DNA of 64,000 nucleotides from Comamonadaceae bacterium (GTDB lineage: Bacteria; Pseudomonadota; Gammaproteobacteria; Burkholderiales; Burkholderiaceae_C). Position numbers and translations under genes: made by a program. How positions within the stretch are numbered: position 1 is the stretch's first letter; the number at the start of each line of letters is the position of its first letter. The notes beneath the pieces were generated by a model. That model was not told where the DNA came from, ran no database searches, and saw only the letters and a list, made by a program, of their open reading frames with translations. Where the stretch lies: contig JAIXUG010000014.1 in assembly GCA_027484105.1 (NCBI GenBank), positions 1 to 64,000 of the forward strand, given 5' to 3'. This document shows, piece by piece, positions 17,672 to 28,400 of the stretch.

Positions 17672-18555
17672 GCACAACCCTCACCGCCAACAAGGTCCAG
17701 GCGGGCACCACCGAGGCCCGATGGATTCGCCGTGGCCTGATTGGCCTGGCGCTGCTGTTCATGTTTTTGTTTCTGGTCTTGCCTTTGGCGGCGGTGTTCA
17801 CCGAAGCCCTGCGCAAAGGTCTGGATGCTTATCTGGAGGCGCTCAAGGAGCCCGATGCCTGGTCAGCGATCCGCCTCACTTTGATCGTGGCGGCTGTAGC
17901 CGTACCGCTCAATTTGTTGTTTGGCGTGGCAGCGGCCTGGGCCATTGCCAAGTACGAGTTCAAGGGCAAGTCACTGTTGACCACGCTGGTGGACTTGCCG
18001 TTTTCGGTGTCCCCGGTGGTGGCGGGCTTGGTCTATGTGCTGGTGTTTGGGGCCCATGGCTGGTTTGGCCCTTGGCTGCAAGCCAACGACATCAAGATCG
18101 TGTTCGCGGTGCCGGGCATCATCTTGGCCACCGTGTTTGTCACCTTTCCCTTCATTGCGCGCGAGCTGATTCCCCTCATGCAAGCGCAAGGAAGCGAAGA
18201 AGAGCAAGCGGCCATCGTGTTGGGCGCCACGGGGTGGCAAACCTTTTGGCGGGTCACTTTGCCCAACATCAAATGGGGCCTGCTGTACGGCGTCATCTTG
18301 TGCAACGCACGCGCCATGGGCGAGTTCGGTGCGGTGTCGGTGGTGTCGGGCCACATCCGTGGACAGACCAACACCATGCCCTTGCATGTGGAGATCCTCT
18401 ACAACGAATACCAGTCGGTGGCCGCTTTTGCGGTGGCCTCGCTATTGGCTTTGCTGGCCCTGGTCACCCTGGCCATCAAGTCGTTCATTGAATGGCGTCA
18501 TGCCCAAGAAATGCAAGCCTCGGCCAACACCCCGCCCGAGCAGCCTGTCCACTGA
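17668..18555 (+). CDS. cysW: Sulfate ABC transporter permease CysW
   Basis: Second permease subunit, 295 aa, about six membrane segments, with the EAA loop [19 protein letters not shown]. It overlaps cysT and is followed 27 bp later by cysA. The C-terminal tail after the last membrane helix ([18 protein letters not shown]) is cytoplasmic and poorly conserved. Confidence 0.96.
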   Translation: MSTTLTANKVQAGTTEARWIRRGLIGLALLFMFLFLVLPLAAVFTEALRKGLDAYLEALKEPDAWSAIRLTLIVAAVAVPLNLLFGVAAAWAIAKYEFKGKSLLTTLVDLPFSVSPVVAGLVYVLVFGAHGWFGPWLQANDIKIVFAVPGIILATVFVTFPFIARELIPLMQAQGSEEEQAAIVLGATGWQTFWRVTLPNIKWGLLYGVILCNARAMGEFGAVSVVSGHIRGQTNTMPLHVEILYNEYQSVAAFAVASLLALLALVTLAIKSFIEWRHAQEMQASANTPPEQPVH

Positions 18556-18582
18556 CTTCACCTTGAGATACTGGTTTGAAAC

Positions 18583-19677
18583 ATGAGCATCGAAATCCGC
18601 AACGTCCACAAACAGTTTGGTGACTTCACCGCGCTGAACAAGGTCAGCCTTGACATCGAGTCGGGGGAACTCGTCGCCTTGCTGGGGCCATCGGGCTGCG
18701 GCAAAACCACGCTGCTGCGCATCATCGCGGGACTGGAAACAGCCGACCAGGGCACCATCGCCTTCAGTGGCGAAGACACCACCCATGTGCATGTGCGCGA
18801 ACGCCAGGTGGGTTTTGTGTTCCAGCACTACGCGCTGTTCCGCCACATGACGGTGTTCGAAAACGTGGCCTTTGGCCTGCGCGTCAAGCCGCGCAACCAG
18901 CGCCCCCCAGAATCCGAAATCAAACGCAAGGTGCATGAGCTTTTGGGCTTGGTGCAACTCGACTGGCTGGCCGACCGTTACCCCTCGCAGTTGTCGGGCG
19001 GTCAACGCCAACGCATCGCGCTGGCCCGTGCGCTGGCAGTGGAGCCCAAGGTGCTGCTGCTGGACGAGCCCTTTGGCGCGCTCGACGCCAAGGTGCGCAA
19101 GGAACTGCGCCGCTGGCTGCGCCGCCTGCACGACGAGCTGCATGTGACCAGCATCTTTGTGACGCACGACCAGGAAGAAGCCCTGGAGGTGGCCGACCGC
19201 GTGGTGCTGATGAACAAGGGCAACATCGAGCAGATCGGTTCACCCCAACAGGTTTGGGACCAACCGGCCAGCCCCTTTGTGTATGGCTTTTTGGGTGATG
19301 TGAACCTGTTCCATGGCCGCGCCCACGAGGGCGAGATGCTGATTGGTGCCGACCAACACGCCATCCGCCTGGAAAGCCCCGAACACGGCCAAGTGCAAGA
19401 CGCCAAGGCCTTTGCCTATGTGCGCCCGCACGACCTGGATGTGACACGTTACGCAGCGGGCACGACCCACACCGGCATCGTGGCCAAACTGACCCGCGCC
19501 ATTGTGGTGGGCCCTGTGGCACGGCTGGAATTGGAGCCGGTGGAAGCGGGCATGTTTGGCAAGGATGCAGTGATTGAAGCGCAGTTGTCGGCATCGCAAT
19601 ACCGCCAGCAAGACTTCAAGGAAGGGGAGACGCTGGTACTCACGCCCCGAAAGGCGCGGGTGTTTGTGGAGGGCTGA
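18583..19677 (+). CDS. cysA: Sulfate/thiosulfate import ATPase CysA
   Basis: ATPase subunit of the CysTWA importer. The 364-aa product has Walker [10 protein letters not shown] (about residues 34-42), Q-loop VFQHYALF, the signature LSGGQRQR, Walker [13 protein letters not shown] and the switch histidine in [11 protein letters not shown]-terminal TOBE-like regulatory region occupies about residues 240-364. It closes the sulfate operon. Confidence 0.97.
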   Translation: MSIEIRNVHKQFGDFTALNKVSLDIESGELVALLGPSGCGKTTLLRIIAGLETADQGTIAFSGEDTTHVHVRERQVGFVFQHYALFRHMTVFENVAFGLRVKPRNQRPPESEIKRKVHELLGLVQLDWLADRYPSQLSGGQRQRIALARALAVEPKVLLLDEPFGALDAKVRKELRRWLRRLHDELHVTSIFVTHDQEEALEVADRVVLMNKGNIEQIGSPQQVWDQPASPFVYGFLGDVNLFHGRAHEGEMLIGADQHAIRLESPEHGQVQDAKAFAYVRPHDLDVTRYAAGTTHTGIVAKLTRAIVVGPVARLELEPVEAGMFGKDAVIEAQLSASQYRQQDFKEGETLVLTPRKARVFVEG

Positions 19678-19722
19678 AGTCTCTTGGGGTAAGCTTTGCA
19701 GACCTCTTTACAAGGAACTGCC

Positions 19723-20547
19723 ATGAGTGACCCTTCTGCTTTCGGGTTTGGCCAATTTGTGCCGGGTTTTGATTTTTTGCAAAACCTCTCCAAAACCGCA
19801 TCGACCGCCCAACCCACCGCAGCGGCCGGCATGCCAGGGATGGCCAGCTGGGTGGCGCCCACGCTCAGCGTTGAAGACATCGACAAGCGGATTCAAGAAC
19901 TCAAATCGGTGCTGTTCTGGCTCGAGCAAAACACCACGGCGCTCAAGGCGACCATCCAGGCCATGGAAGTCCAGAAGATGACCTTGACCACCTTGCAAAG
20001 CATGAACGTGAACATGGCCGATCTGGCCAAGGCTTTCACGGCCAGGCCACCCCGCACAAGCTCTGAAGCCACCGGCACTGCCTCCAGCACGGCGTCATCT
20101 GCCAACCCTGCCTCGCCCCCCAAAACCTCGCTCTTCACACCCAAGCCCGAGGCCCCAAGCCCCAGCACGCCGCCTTCGACTGCGCAAGCCTCGGCACATG
20201 CATCAGCCGACCCCACCCAAGCCGAGCCTGCTCAAGACAGCAGCAAAGTCGCGGTGGACCCCATGCAATGGTGGGGCGCCTTGACACAACAGTTTCAGGG
20301 CATTGCCGCTGCCGCCCTCAAAGACGTGGCCGGTGAAGCCTTGAAGGCAGGGGTCAAAGCACCCAGCGTCAAAGCGCGCAAAGCATCAACAGGCACCCGC
20401 AAGCGGACCGCCCAGGCCCGCAGCCCAGCCGCCGCCAAAACGAGCGCGGCCTCACGCTCTGCCGCCAAAGCCAACAAAACCCCGAGCGCCAGGTCCAAAC
20501 CCGGTCCAAGCGCTGGACGCAAGACCCCGTCAAAATCAATTCCATGA
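19723..20547 (+). CDS. phaM: PhaM-type polyhydroxyalkanoate granule regulator
   Basis: PHA granule-associated protein that in Ralstonia binds PHA synthase and DNA, activating the synthase and helping distribute granules to daughter cells. The 274-aa product has the conserved N-terminal domain to about residue 105 (TLSVEDIDKRIQELKSVLFW and LKATIQAMEVQKMTLTTL) and a long Ala/Pro/Ser/Lys-rich tail with basic repeats (KARKAS, RKRTAQAR, KTSAASRSAAK), fitting a DNA- or granule-binding tail. AAGGAA precedes ATG 19723. The stop overlaps the next gene by four bases. Confidence 0.85.
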   Translation: MSDPSAFGFGQFVPGFDFLQNLSKTASTAQPTAAAGMPGMASWVAPTLSVEDIDKRIQELKSVLFWLEQNTTALKATIQAMEVQKMTLTTLQSMNVNMADLAKAFTARPPRTSSEATGTASSTASSANPASPPKTSLFTPKPEAPSPSTPPSTAQASAHASADPTQAEPAQDSSKVAVDPMQWWGALTQQFQGIAAAALKDVAGEALKAGVKAPSVKARKASTGTRKRTAQARSPAAAKTSAASRSAAKANKTPSARSKPGPSAGRKTPSKSIP

Positions 20548-21791
20548 AGCTGTTTCCTTGTGGGCATGCCACCCATCCCCAGTGGCGCATGGCGGCCAAC
20601 CTGGTGCTGGCCCAGCTGCAGGCCCAAATGGCTTTGCCAGACTACGCCAGCCAGCCGCGCTTGGGGCTGCTGTACATCACCGACCACTTCGCCTCAGACG
20701 CTCAGGACTTGCTCGACCACTTGCGCCAAGCCCTGCCGGGCGTGACCGATTGGGCTGGCACGGTTGGCATTGGCGTGGCCGTGAACAACGCCGAGTACTT
20801 TGACGAGCCCGCCATGGCCCTCATGTTGTGTGATGTGTCACCCACGCAATACCGGGTGTTTTCTGGCGTGTCACCGCTGCCTGCCGGTTGGGCCGATGCC
20901 GCCCTGGTTCATGCCGACCCGCACACCCCCGAGCTGACCGAATTGATCAGCGAAATGGCAGCGCGCACCCAGCAGGGGTATTTGTTTGGCGGACTCAGCG
21001 CCAGCCGTTCGCGCAGCATGCAGTTTGCGGTGCGGGCCGATGACGCCGGTGGTCCGCAGGTGCATGGCGGCGTGCTTGAAGGGGGCTTGAGCGGCGTCGC
21101 TTTTTCGCCCCAAGTGAAGCTGATGTCACGGGTCACGCAAGGCTGCCAGCCCATTGCCCCCGAGCGCGAAATCACCCAAGCCGAAGGCCATGTGGTGTTG
21201 CAACTCGGAGGCGAACCTGCCCTCGATGTGATGCTGGCCGATTTGGGCATCAGCCTGAGCGAGCCCCAAAAAGCCATCGCGGTGGTGCGCTCGACCTTGG
21301 TGGGGCTGAGCGCAGCAGGGCAAACCGGTGTGGGCCGCACTGGCCATCTGGGCCACGATGTGCGTGTGCGCCACATCATTGGCCTGGACCCGCTGCGTCA
21401 CGGTGTGGCCATTGCCGAACATCTGCAAGCGGGCATGCGCCTGGCTTTTTGTCGGCGTGATGTGCAAGCAGCACGTGCCGACTTGGTGCGTGTGTGTGCC
21501 GAAATTCGTGAAGAACTCGAGCCAGAGTCGCTGTCCATCGAGGCCATCAATGCCTTGAGCGATGACCCTTTGCCCACCACGCCCCCTGCGGGCCGGCGCA
21601 TCGCTGGCGCGGTGTATGTGAGCTGCACAGGCCGCGGTGGCCCACACTTTGGCGGGCCCAATGCCGAATTGCACATCATCCGGCACGCGCTGGGTGATGT
21701 GCCCTTGGTGGGCTTTTTTGCAGCCGGTGAAATCGCGCGCCAACAACTGTACGGCTACACCGGGGTGTTGACGGTTTTCACCACCGATTGA
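20544..21791 (+). CDS. FIST N/C domain sensory protein
   Basis: 415-aa protein with a FIST N domain (about 20-230) followed by FIST C (about 240-395), a pairing proposed to bind small ligands such as amino acids in signal-transduction proteins. Visible signatures are YLFGGLSASRS in the N domain and VYVSCTGRGGPHFGGPNAE and GFFAAGEIARQQLYGYTGVL in the C domain. No kinase, HTH or membrane segment is attached. The ATGA overlap with phaM implies co-translation, linking it by context to PHA storage. Confidence 0.88.
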   Translation: MKLFPCGHATHPQWRMAANLVLAQLQAQMALPDYASQPRLGLLYITDHFASDAQDLLDHLRQALPGVTDWAGTVGIGVAVNNAEYFDEPAMALMLCDVSPTQYRVFSGVSPLPAGWADAALVHADPHTPELTELISEMAARTQQGYLFGGLSASRSRSMQFAVRADDAGGPQVHGGVLEGGLSGVAFSPQVKLMSRVTQGCQPIAPEREITQAEGHVVLQLGGEPALDVMLADLGISLSEPQKAIAVVRSTLVGLSAAGQTGVGRTGHLGHDVRVRHIIGLDPLRHGVAIAEHLQAGMRLAFCRRDVQAARADLVRVCAEIREELEPESLSIEAINALSDDPLPTTPPAGRRIAGAVYVSCTGRGGPHFGGPNAELHIIRHALGDVPLVGFFAAGEIARQQLYGYTGVLTVFTTD

Positions 21792-21821
21792 CAGGCCGCT
21801 TTTGCTGCCCGCCACGGGCCA

Positions 21822-22730
21822 TCAAGCCTGCGGCCATTTGCGCCGCCCAACTTCGTGGATCATGTGCTTCTTGAAGGCCAAGGCCAGAGGCGACAGCCTT
21901 TTGCTGGCCGGGTGGACGATGTGCCAGGCCGATGACACCGGGAAGCCCTCCATGTCGATCACGCTTACGCCGTTTTCCTTTTTGAGCCCGTGCAGGGCGT
22001 GGCGAGACACCACGCCCAAACCCAGACCACCGGCGACCGACTCCTTGACGGCTTCGTTGCTGCCCAACTCCAGCCGCACATCCGGGCGAAATTTCATTTT
22101 TCGGAAAAATTGATCGGCCGCCATGCGCGTGCCGGAGCCTTTTTCGCGAACGATGAAACGGCGCTGCGCCAATTCGTGCAAGGGCACCTGGGTGCGTTTG
22201 GCCAAAGGGTCGGCGCTGGGCGCAATCAACACAATTGGATTGGGCATGAAAGCCTCGTCCCCCAAATCCATGTCTTTGGGGGGCATGGACATGATGTACA
22301 GGTCGTCGAGGTTTTCGCGCAAGCGTTGCACCACCCCGTCACGGTTGAGGATTTCGAGCGACACATCTATGGCCGGGTGCTTGGTACAAAAACTGCCAAT
22401 CAGGTGCGGCATGAAATATTTGGCCGTGCTCACCACCGCCACCCGCAACTTGCCCCGGGACAATCCTTTGGCCGCATCGACGTTTTGCTCAAAGGCGTCC
22501 CAAGTCTGGGCCACCGCACGGGCCGTAACGGCCAGCTCTTTGCCCACATCGGTGAGGTAAATCCTTTTGCCGACCACTTCATACAAAGCCAGCCCCACCG
22601 ACAAGCTCATTTCCTTGAGTTGCATGGAGGCCGTGGGTTGGGTCACATGCATCACCTTGGCCGCAGCACTCACGCTGCCGGTTTCGGCCAAAGCCAAAAA
22701 CAAACGCAACTGGCGAAAAGTCACATTCAT
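21822..22730 (-). CDS. LysR family regulator, CbbR/CmpR-like
   Basis: 302-aa LysR-type regulator with the N-terminal winged HTH (FLALAETGSVSAAAKVMHVTQPTASMQL, read in two parts) and a C-terminal co-inducer domain from about residue 90. It is divergent from the SbtA-type bicarbonate transporter, sharing an 83-bp AT-rich intergenic region, the usual arrangement for a LysR regulator and its target. The transporter context suggests a CbbR/CmpR-like role responding to carbon status; this is inference. Confidence 0.88.
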   Translation of the reverse strand: MNVTFRQLRLFLALAETGSVSAAAKVMHVTQPTASMQLKEMSLSVGLALYEVVGKRIYLTDVGKELAVTARAVAQTWDAFEQNVDAAKGLSRGKLRVAVVSTAKYFMPHLIGSFCTKHPAIDVSLEILNRDGVVQRLRENLDDLYIMSMPPKDMDLGDEAFMPNPIVLIAPSADPLAKRTQVPLHELAQRRFIVREKGSGTRMAADQFFRKMKFRPDVRLELGSNEAVKESVAGGLGLGVVSRHALHGLKKENGVSVIDMEGFPVSSAWHIVHPASKRLSPLALAFKKHMIHEVGRRKWPQA

Positions 22731-22813
22731 AGATATTTACCTATACATGCATATTGAAGAATCGATTTTACAAGAATGGTACAAATTTTTATGATCGGCA
22801 AAAGGAATAAGAA
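22731..22813. promoter_or_regulatory. Divergent promoter region between LysR gene and sbtA
   Basis: An 83-bp AT-rich stretch separating the two start codons, containing ATGCAT and several T-N11-A arrangements of the kind LysR proteins bind. AAAGGAATAAG directly before ATG 22814 is a strong ribosome-binding site for sbtA. Exact promoter elements cannot be assigned with confidence. Confidence 0.45.
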
Positions 22814-23806
22814 ATGCAAAACCTGATCGATCCCGCCATCCTCTTTTTCATCTTTGGTGTGCTGGCCGGCACCGTCAAATCCAACCTGGAAATCCCCCCG
22901 GCCATTTCCCGCTTCTTGTCGCTGTACCTGCTAATGGCCTTGGGCCTGAAGGGCGGCTTTGCGCTGTCCCAGTCGGGTCTGACCGCCAGCGTGGGCATCA
23001 GCTTGGCCGCCGCCGTCGGCCTGGCCATCGTCATCCCCTTGATCGGATACACCCTCTTGCGGCGCTTTGTGTCGGGCTTTGATGCGGCTGCGGTGGCAGC
23101 CACCTATGGCTCCGTGAGCGCGGTGACCTTTGTGACGGCCGTGCAATACCTCGAAAACCAGGACATCGCCTATGGGGGTCACATGGCCGCTGCCATGGCT
23201 TTGATGGAGTCACCCGCCATCATCTTGGCGGTGGTGTTTGCTAACTCTTTGCGACAGAAGGCGGCCAAAGGCACGCAGCTGGCGAGCGATGGCGCGACTG
23301 CGCCCAAAACGGGCGTATCGGTGGGCAAAATCCTGCATGAATCCTTCACCGATGGGGCGCAATTGCTGCTCTTGGGCGCCATGGCGATTGGCATGATCAC
23401 GGGCGATGCCGGCAAGTCGGCGATGCAGCCTTTCTCGGTCGATTTGTTCAAGGGCATGTTGGCCTTCTTCTTGCTGGACATGGGTTTGATGGCCGCGCGC
23501 AACCTGCCGCAGGTCAAGGGCAAGTCCCCGGTCTTGATTGCCTACGCGGTCATCGGCCCCATGGCACATGCCTGCTTGGCTTTGGGGCTGGCATTTCTGC
23601 TAAATTTGTCGGCTGGCAATGGTGCCTTGCTCATAGTGTTGGCCGCGAGTGCTTCCTACATTGCGGTCCCGGCTGTGCTGCGCTATGCGCTGCCCGAAGC
23701 CAACCCTTCGCTGTATTTCGGTTTGAGCCTGGGCATCACCTTCCCTTTGAACATTGTGTTCGGAATCCCCATCTATGTGGCGATCGCCCAGGGGGTCCTG
23801 ATGTAA
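22814..23806 (+). CDS. sbtA: SbtA-type sodium-dependent bicarbonate transporter
   Basis: Polytopic inner-membrane protein of the SbtA family, which in cyanobacteria imports bicarbonate with sodium. The 330-aa product has about ten membrane segments in two inverted halves; conserved SbtA features include PAISRFLSLYLLMALGLKGG near the N-terminus and ATYGSVSAVTFVTA in the first half. A cytosolic loop (about residues 145-175) separates the halves. No SbtB (PII-like) gene follows; a DUF6671 gene starts 7 bp downstream instead. Substrate specificity is inferred from family. Confidence 0.9.
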   Translation: MQNLIDPAILFFIFGVLAGTVKSNLEIPPAISRFLSLYLLMALGLKGGFALSQSGLTASVGISLAAAVGLAIVIPLIGYTLLRRFVSGFDAAAVAATYGSVSAVTFVTAVQYLENQDIAYGGHMAAAMALMESPAIILAVVFANSLRQKAAKGTQLASDGATAPKTGVSVGKILHESFTDGAQLLLLGAMAIGMITGDAGKSAMQPFSVDLFKGMLAFFLLDMGLMAARNLPQVKGKSPVLIAYAVIGPMAHACLALGLAFLLNLSAGNGALLIVLAASASYIAVPAVLRYALPEANPSLYFGLSLGITFPLNIVFGIPIYVAIAQGVLM

Positions 23807-23813
23807 GGCTTGC

Positions 23814-24671
23814 ATGGACAGATCGGATCGAAACGCAGGACAAACACGCCGTGTGGCATTTCTCACGCAACACGGCAAACAGGATTTGGTTCGCGGCCCT
23901 CTGGAGGCCGCTTTGGGGTGTGAGCTGGTGCACACCGATGCCTACGACACCGACCAACTGGGCACCTACACCCGCGAAGTCGCGCGCCCTGGCTCACAAC
24001 TGGATGCGGCCCGACGCAAAGCCCAAATCGGGATGCGCTTGACGGATGCCCCTATCGGCATCGCCAGCGAAGGCTCCTTCGGCTCAGACCCCTTTGGGGG
24101 CTTCATGCCCTGGAACACCGAATTGCTGCTTTGGGTCGACCCCAGTCAGAACCTGGAAGTCACCGGATTCGCTCACGGCCCCGCGCAAAGCCTGCACAGG
24201 AACGTCAAGACCCTGGACGAGTTGATGGCGTTTGCCCAAGAGGCCCGCTTCCCCGAACACCACCTAGTGATGCGCCCGGGTCATGAGGACCACCCCCACA
24301 TCATCAAGAACATCCACGATGAGTCCACGTTGCGGCAAGCCTTTGCGCAGCTTCAGGGCGAGTCAGGCAGTGGCTTGGTTTTCGTGGAAAACGACCTGCG
24401 GGCCTTTTGCAACCCCACCAGACAAGGCGTCATCCGCCAAGCTTGCGAGGACCTGATTCGCAAATTGCAGTCCACCTGCCCACAGTGCCAAAGTCCTGGG
24501 TTCTGGGTGAAGTCGCGCGTCGCAGGGCTGCCGTGCCGGGTCTGCGGTCAAAAGACACGCCTGCCCATTGGCGAGATTTGGCACTGCGCGCAATGCCAGC
24601 ACGAAGAACAACGCGCCACACCCACACAAGCCTGGGCCGACCCCAGCCGCTGCGACTTTTGCAACCCCTGA
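23814..24671 (+). CDS. DUF6671 family protein with C-terminal zinc ribbons
   Basis: 285-aa soluble protein of unknown function. The N-terminal two thirds has conserved segments (FLTQHGKQ, ASEGSFGSDPFGG, PWNTELLLW, MRPGHED) typical of DUF6671. The C-terminal third is a double zinc ribbon: CPQC with CRVC, and CAQC with CDFC. No membrane segment or signal peptide is seen. It starts 7 bp after sbtA, so the two are probably co-expressed. Confidence 0.75.
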   Translation: MDRSDRNAGQTRRVAFLTQHGKQDLVRGPLEAALGCELVHTDAYDTDQLGTYTREVARPGSQLDAARRKAQIGMRLTDAPIGIASEGSFGSDPFGGFMPWNTELLLWVDPSQNLEVTGFAHGPAQSLHRNVKTLDELMAFAQEARFPEHHLVMRPGHEDHPHIIKNIHDESTLRQAFAQLQGESGSGLVFVENDLRAFCNPTRQGVIRQACEDLIRKLQSTCPQCQSPGFWVKSRVAGLPCRVCGQKTRLPIGEIWHCAQCQHEEQRATPTQAWADPSRCDFCNP

Positions 24672-24698
24672 GTGGGCTGCAGTCGGTCCGGGGCCCGC

Positions 24699-25400
24699 TC
24701 AAACGGAGCGCATGAGCCCCCCATCGATGCGGATGTTTTGGCCCGTGATGTAGGCCCCGCCCTCTGAAGCCAAAAAAGCAATGGTGGCCGCCACTTCTTC
24801 GCTGGTGCCATAGCGCTGCATGGGCACACTTTGTCGGCGCTGTTCCTGGGCCGGCAAACTGTCGATCCAGCCTGGCAGCACATTGTTCATGCGCACTTGG
24901 TGGACCGCATGCTCGTCGGCAAAGAGCTTGGTGAAGGCAGCCAGCCCAGCGCGCGCCACCGCCGAGGTGGGAAACATCGCACTGGGCTCATCCACCCATG
25001 CACTGGAGATGTTGACGATGGCGCCGGTTTTTTGCTGAACCATGATGGGGGCCGCCAGCCGCACGGCGCGCACCACATTCAAGAAATACATGTCGAAGCC
25101 CAAATGCCACTGCGCATCGGTCAACTCCAGCACCGGGCCTTTGGGACCATGGCCCGCACTGTTGACCAGCACATCGATGCGGCCCCAGCGCGCCATGGTT
25201 TGGTCAACCAGCTTTTGCAGGTCTTCGGATGATTGGTTCGAGCCCGTCAGCCCCAAACCGCCCAACTCAAGGCCCAAAGCCTCGCCTTTGCCAGACGAGG
25301 ACAACACCGCCACCTGGTAACCGTCTTGCGCCAATTTGCGGGCCGCCGCAGCGCCGATGCCACTGCCTCCGCCCACCACCACTGCAACTTTGTTGCTCAT
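24699..25400 (-). CDS. SDR-family protein with altered catalytic residues
   Basis: 233-aa classical short-chain dehydrogenase/reductase fold: Rossmann dinucleotide motif GGGSGIGAAAA (about 10-20), NSAG (80-83) and active-site serines in NISSAW (130-135). The family Tyr-x-x-x-Lys is replaced: aligning on the following AGLAAFTK, the Tyr position is S146 and the Lys position is R150. Normal hydride-transfer catalysis is therefore doubtful. GGAGA lies just before ATG 25400. The start overlaps the stop of the RND pump gene, so the two are translationally coupled. Confidence 0.88.
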   Translation of the reverse strand: MSNKVAVVVGGGSGIGAAAARKLAQDGYQVAVLSSSGKGEALGLELGGLGLTGSNQSSEDLQKLVDQTMARWGRIDVLVNSAGHGPKGPVLELTDAQWHLGFDMYFLNVVRAVRLAAPIMVQQKTGAIVNISSAWVDEPSAMFPTSAVARAGLAAFTKLFADEHAVHQVRMNNVLPGWIDSLPAQEQRRQSVPMQRYGTSEEVAATIAFLASEGGAYITGQNIRIDGGLMRSV

Positions 25401-28400
25401 GCATGTCTCCTTGCTTGTGTGAGTTTTCTGTAGATACGGCCTGACCACTGGCCCAAATCGTCCAGGTAGGTGAAGACCACCGGGATCACCAACAGGCTGA
25501 GCACGGTGCTGGTCATCAGGCCGCCAATGACGGCAATGGCCATGGGCGAGCGAAAGCTCGCGTCGGCCGCGCCCCAACCCACGGCAATGGGCAGCATGCC
25601 AGCGCCCATGGCAATCGTCGTCATGACGATGGGCCTGGCACGCTTGTGGCAAGCGTCCATCAGCGCGTCCCAGCGGTTCATGCCGGGCACAGCGGGACGA
25701 TCGCCCTCGGCGGGTTTGCCGCGCCGCGCTTCGATGGCATATTCAACCAGCAAGATCGAGTTTTTGGTGGCGATGCCCATGAGCATGATCAGGCCAATCA
25801 ATGAGGGCATGGAAAAGCTCTTTTGCGCGATCAGCAGGCCCACAAAAGCACCGCCCAGCGACAGGGGCAATGCAGCCAGAATCGTCACAGGATGCAAGAA
25901 GCCCTTGAACAACAACACCAGCACGATGTAAATGCACAGCACGCCGATCGTCATGGCCAAACCAAAGCTGGCAAAGAGTTCGCCCATGACTTCGGCATCG
26001 CCAATTTCCACGACCTTCACCCCTGGTGGCAGGCTTTGCAAGGCAGGCAACTGTTGCACCGCCAGGGTCACATCACCCAGCGGCATGCCGGACAACTCGA
26101 TCTCGAGGTTGATGTTGCGTTGCCGGTCATAGCGGTCGATCACAGCAGGGCCACCCGCCACCTCGATGCTGGCCACCTGGCTCAACATGACCGGGCCTCG
26201 GCTGCCGGGCACCATCAAACGCTCCAAGGTGCCCAGGTCATGGCGCGCATCGGCGTCCAGCTTGACCACAATGGGCACCTGCCGTTCAGACAGATTGAAC
26301 TTGGGAAGCGCCGCGTCGTAGTCACCCAGTGTGGCCACACGCAAGGTGTCGCTGATGGCTGCGCTCGTCACGCCCAGATCGGCGGCCTTGGCAAAGTCAG
26401 GCCGCACCGCGATTTCGGGGCGCACCAGGCTGGCCGTGGAGGCGATGGAGCCCAACCCAGGGATGGTGCGCAGGTCGCGCTCCACCGCCATGGCGGCGCT
26501 TTGCAGGGCCTGTGGGTCTTCACCGGTGAGCACCAACACGTACTTTTCACCAGAGCCGCCCAAACCCACCTTGGTGCGCACGCCCGGCAATGGTTGCAGC
26601 GCTGTGCGGATGTCGTTTTCAATGGCTTGTTTGCGCGGGCGCGTGCCGCGTTCGCTCAGCTGGATGGTGAGCGTGGCCTTGCGCACTTCAGCGGCACCGC
26701 CAGCGGCAAACGGGTCAGAACCCGCGCTGCCGCCTCCTATCGTGGTGTAAACACTCTGAACCGTTGGCACCTGCATCACCAACTGGCGGGCGTGGTCTGC
26801 GCTGGCCTGGGTTTGAGCGAGTGTGGCACCGGGCGGCAATTCCACATAGACCTGGGTTTGCGAGTTGTCGTCGGGCGGAATGAAGCCCTTGGGCAAAAGC
26901 GGCACCAACATCAAGGAGCCGATGAAAAAAAGCGTGGCCATGAGCATGGTCTTGCCCCGATGCCGCATGCACCAGGCCACCCACACCATGTAGTGTTGCA
27001 ACCATTTCGGTTCTCGCTCGGCCGCCACTATGGGCTTCATCAAATAAGCCGCCATCATGGGCGTGAGCACTCGCGCCACCACCAAAGAGGCGAACACCGC
27101 CAGTGAGGCGGTCCAGCCAAACTGCTTGAAAAACTTGCCCGGAATGCCGCTCATGAAAGCGGTGGGCAAAAACACCGCAATCAAGGTGAAGGTGGTGGCG
27201 ATCACGGCCAGGCCAATCTCGTCAGCGGCTTCCATGGCGGCTTGGTAAGGTGTTTTGCCCATGCGCAAATGGCGCACGATGTTTTCCACCTCGACAATCG
27301 CATCGTCCACCAAAATGCCGATCACCAGCGACAGCGCGAGCAAGGTCACCACGTTGATGGAAAACCCCAAATAAGCCATGCCGATGAAGGCCGGGATGAC
27401 CGACAAAGGCAGCGCCACCGCCGAGACAAAGGTGGCCCGAAAGTCGCGCAGGAACAACCACACCACCAGCACCGCCAGCGCCGCGCCCTCATAGAGCAAA
27501 ACCAAAGAGCCGTTGTATTCCTCTTCCACCGGGGTCACAAAGTCAAAGGCTTCGGTGATCTCGATGTCGGGGTTTTGCAGTCGGTATTCGGCCAAGGCCT
27601 GGCGCACCAGCTGTCCCACGGCCACTTCGCTTTCACCCCGGCTGCGCACCACCTCAAAACCTACCACCGGCGCGCCGTTCAGGCTGGCCGCCGAGCGCGG
27701 ATCGGCCAGCGTGTCGCTGACCGTGGCCACCTGGTTCAGGCGAATGCTGCCACCACGGGCGGTGGCCAACTCGATCTGCCCCACCTCTTGCGCACTTTTG
27801 ACGGTGGCCAGGGTGCGCACAGCTTGCTCGCCCACACCCAACTCCATGCGTCCACCCGAGCCCTCTTGCTGCACCTGTTTGAGCTGACGTGACACCTCAG
27901 CGGCCGTGATGCCCAGCGCCTGCAGGCGATTCACGTCGAGGGCCACGCGCACCTCGCGCGTCACGCCACCCACGCGGTTGACGGCACCCACACCGCGCAG
28001 TGACAAGAGCTTGCGCGTGATGTCCTTGTCCACCAGCCAGGACAAGGCCTCGTCGTCCATGCGTGTCGAGCGCACGGTGTAGGCCAACACGGGCGTGCCC
28101 GCCAGGTTGAGCTTTTTGACCACCGGGTCGCGCAGGTCACTGGGCAGGTCGGCACGCACGCCTTGAATGGCCGAGCGCACATCGTCCACCGCTTCCTGCA
28201 CCGGCTTTTCCATGCGGAATTCGGCGGTGATCGACACCACACCGTCCTGCACTTTGGTGGTGATGTGCTTCAAGCCCTGCAGCGGGGCCAGCGCGTTTTC
28301 GAGCTTGCGCGCCACATCGGTTTCCAGCTGTGAGGGTGCTGCACCCGGCAAAGTCGCTGTCACCGTGATGGTGGGCAAATCCAAATCGGGAAAGTTTTGC

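Noticed and set aside
25823-27106. 427-codon open frame antisense to the RND pump gene
   Set aside because: The pump reading has full family structure; this frame is His/Gln-rich without motifs.
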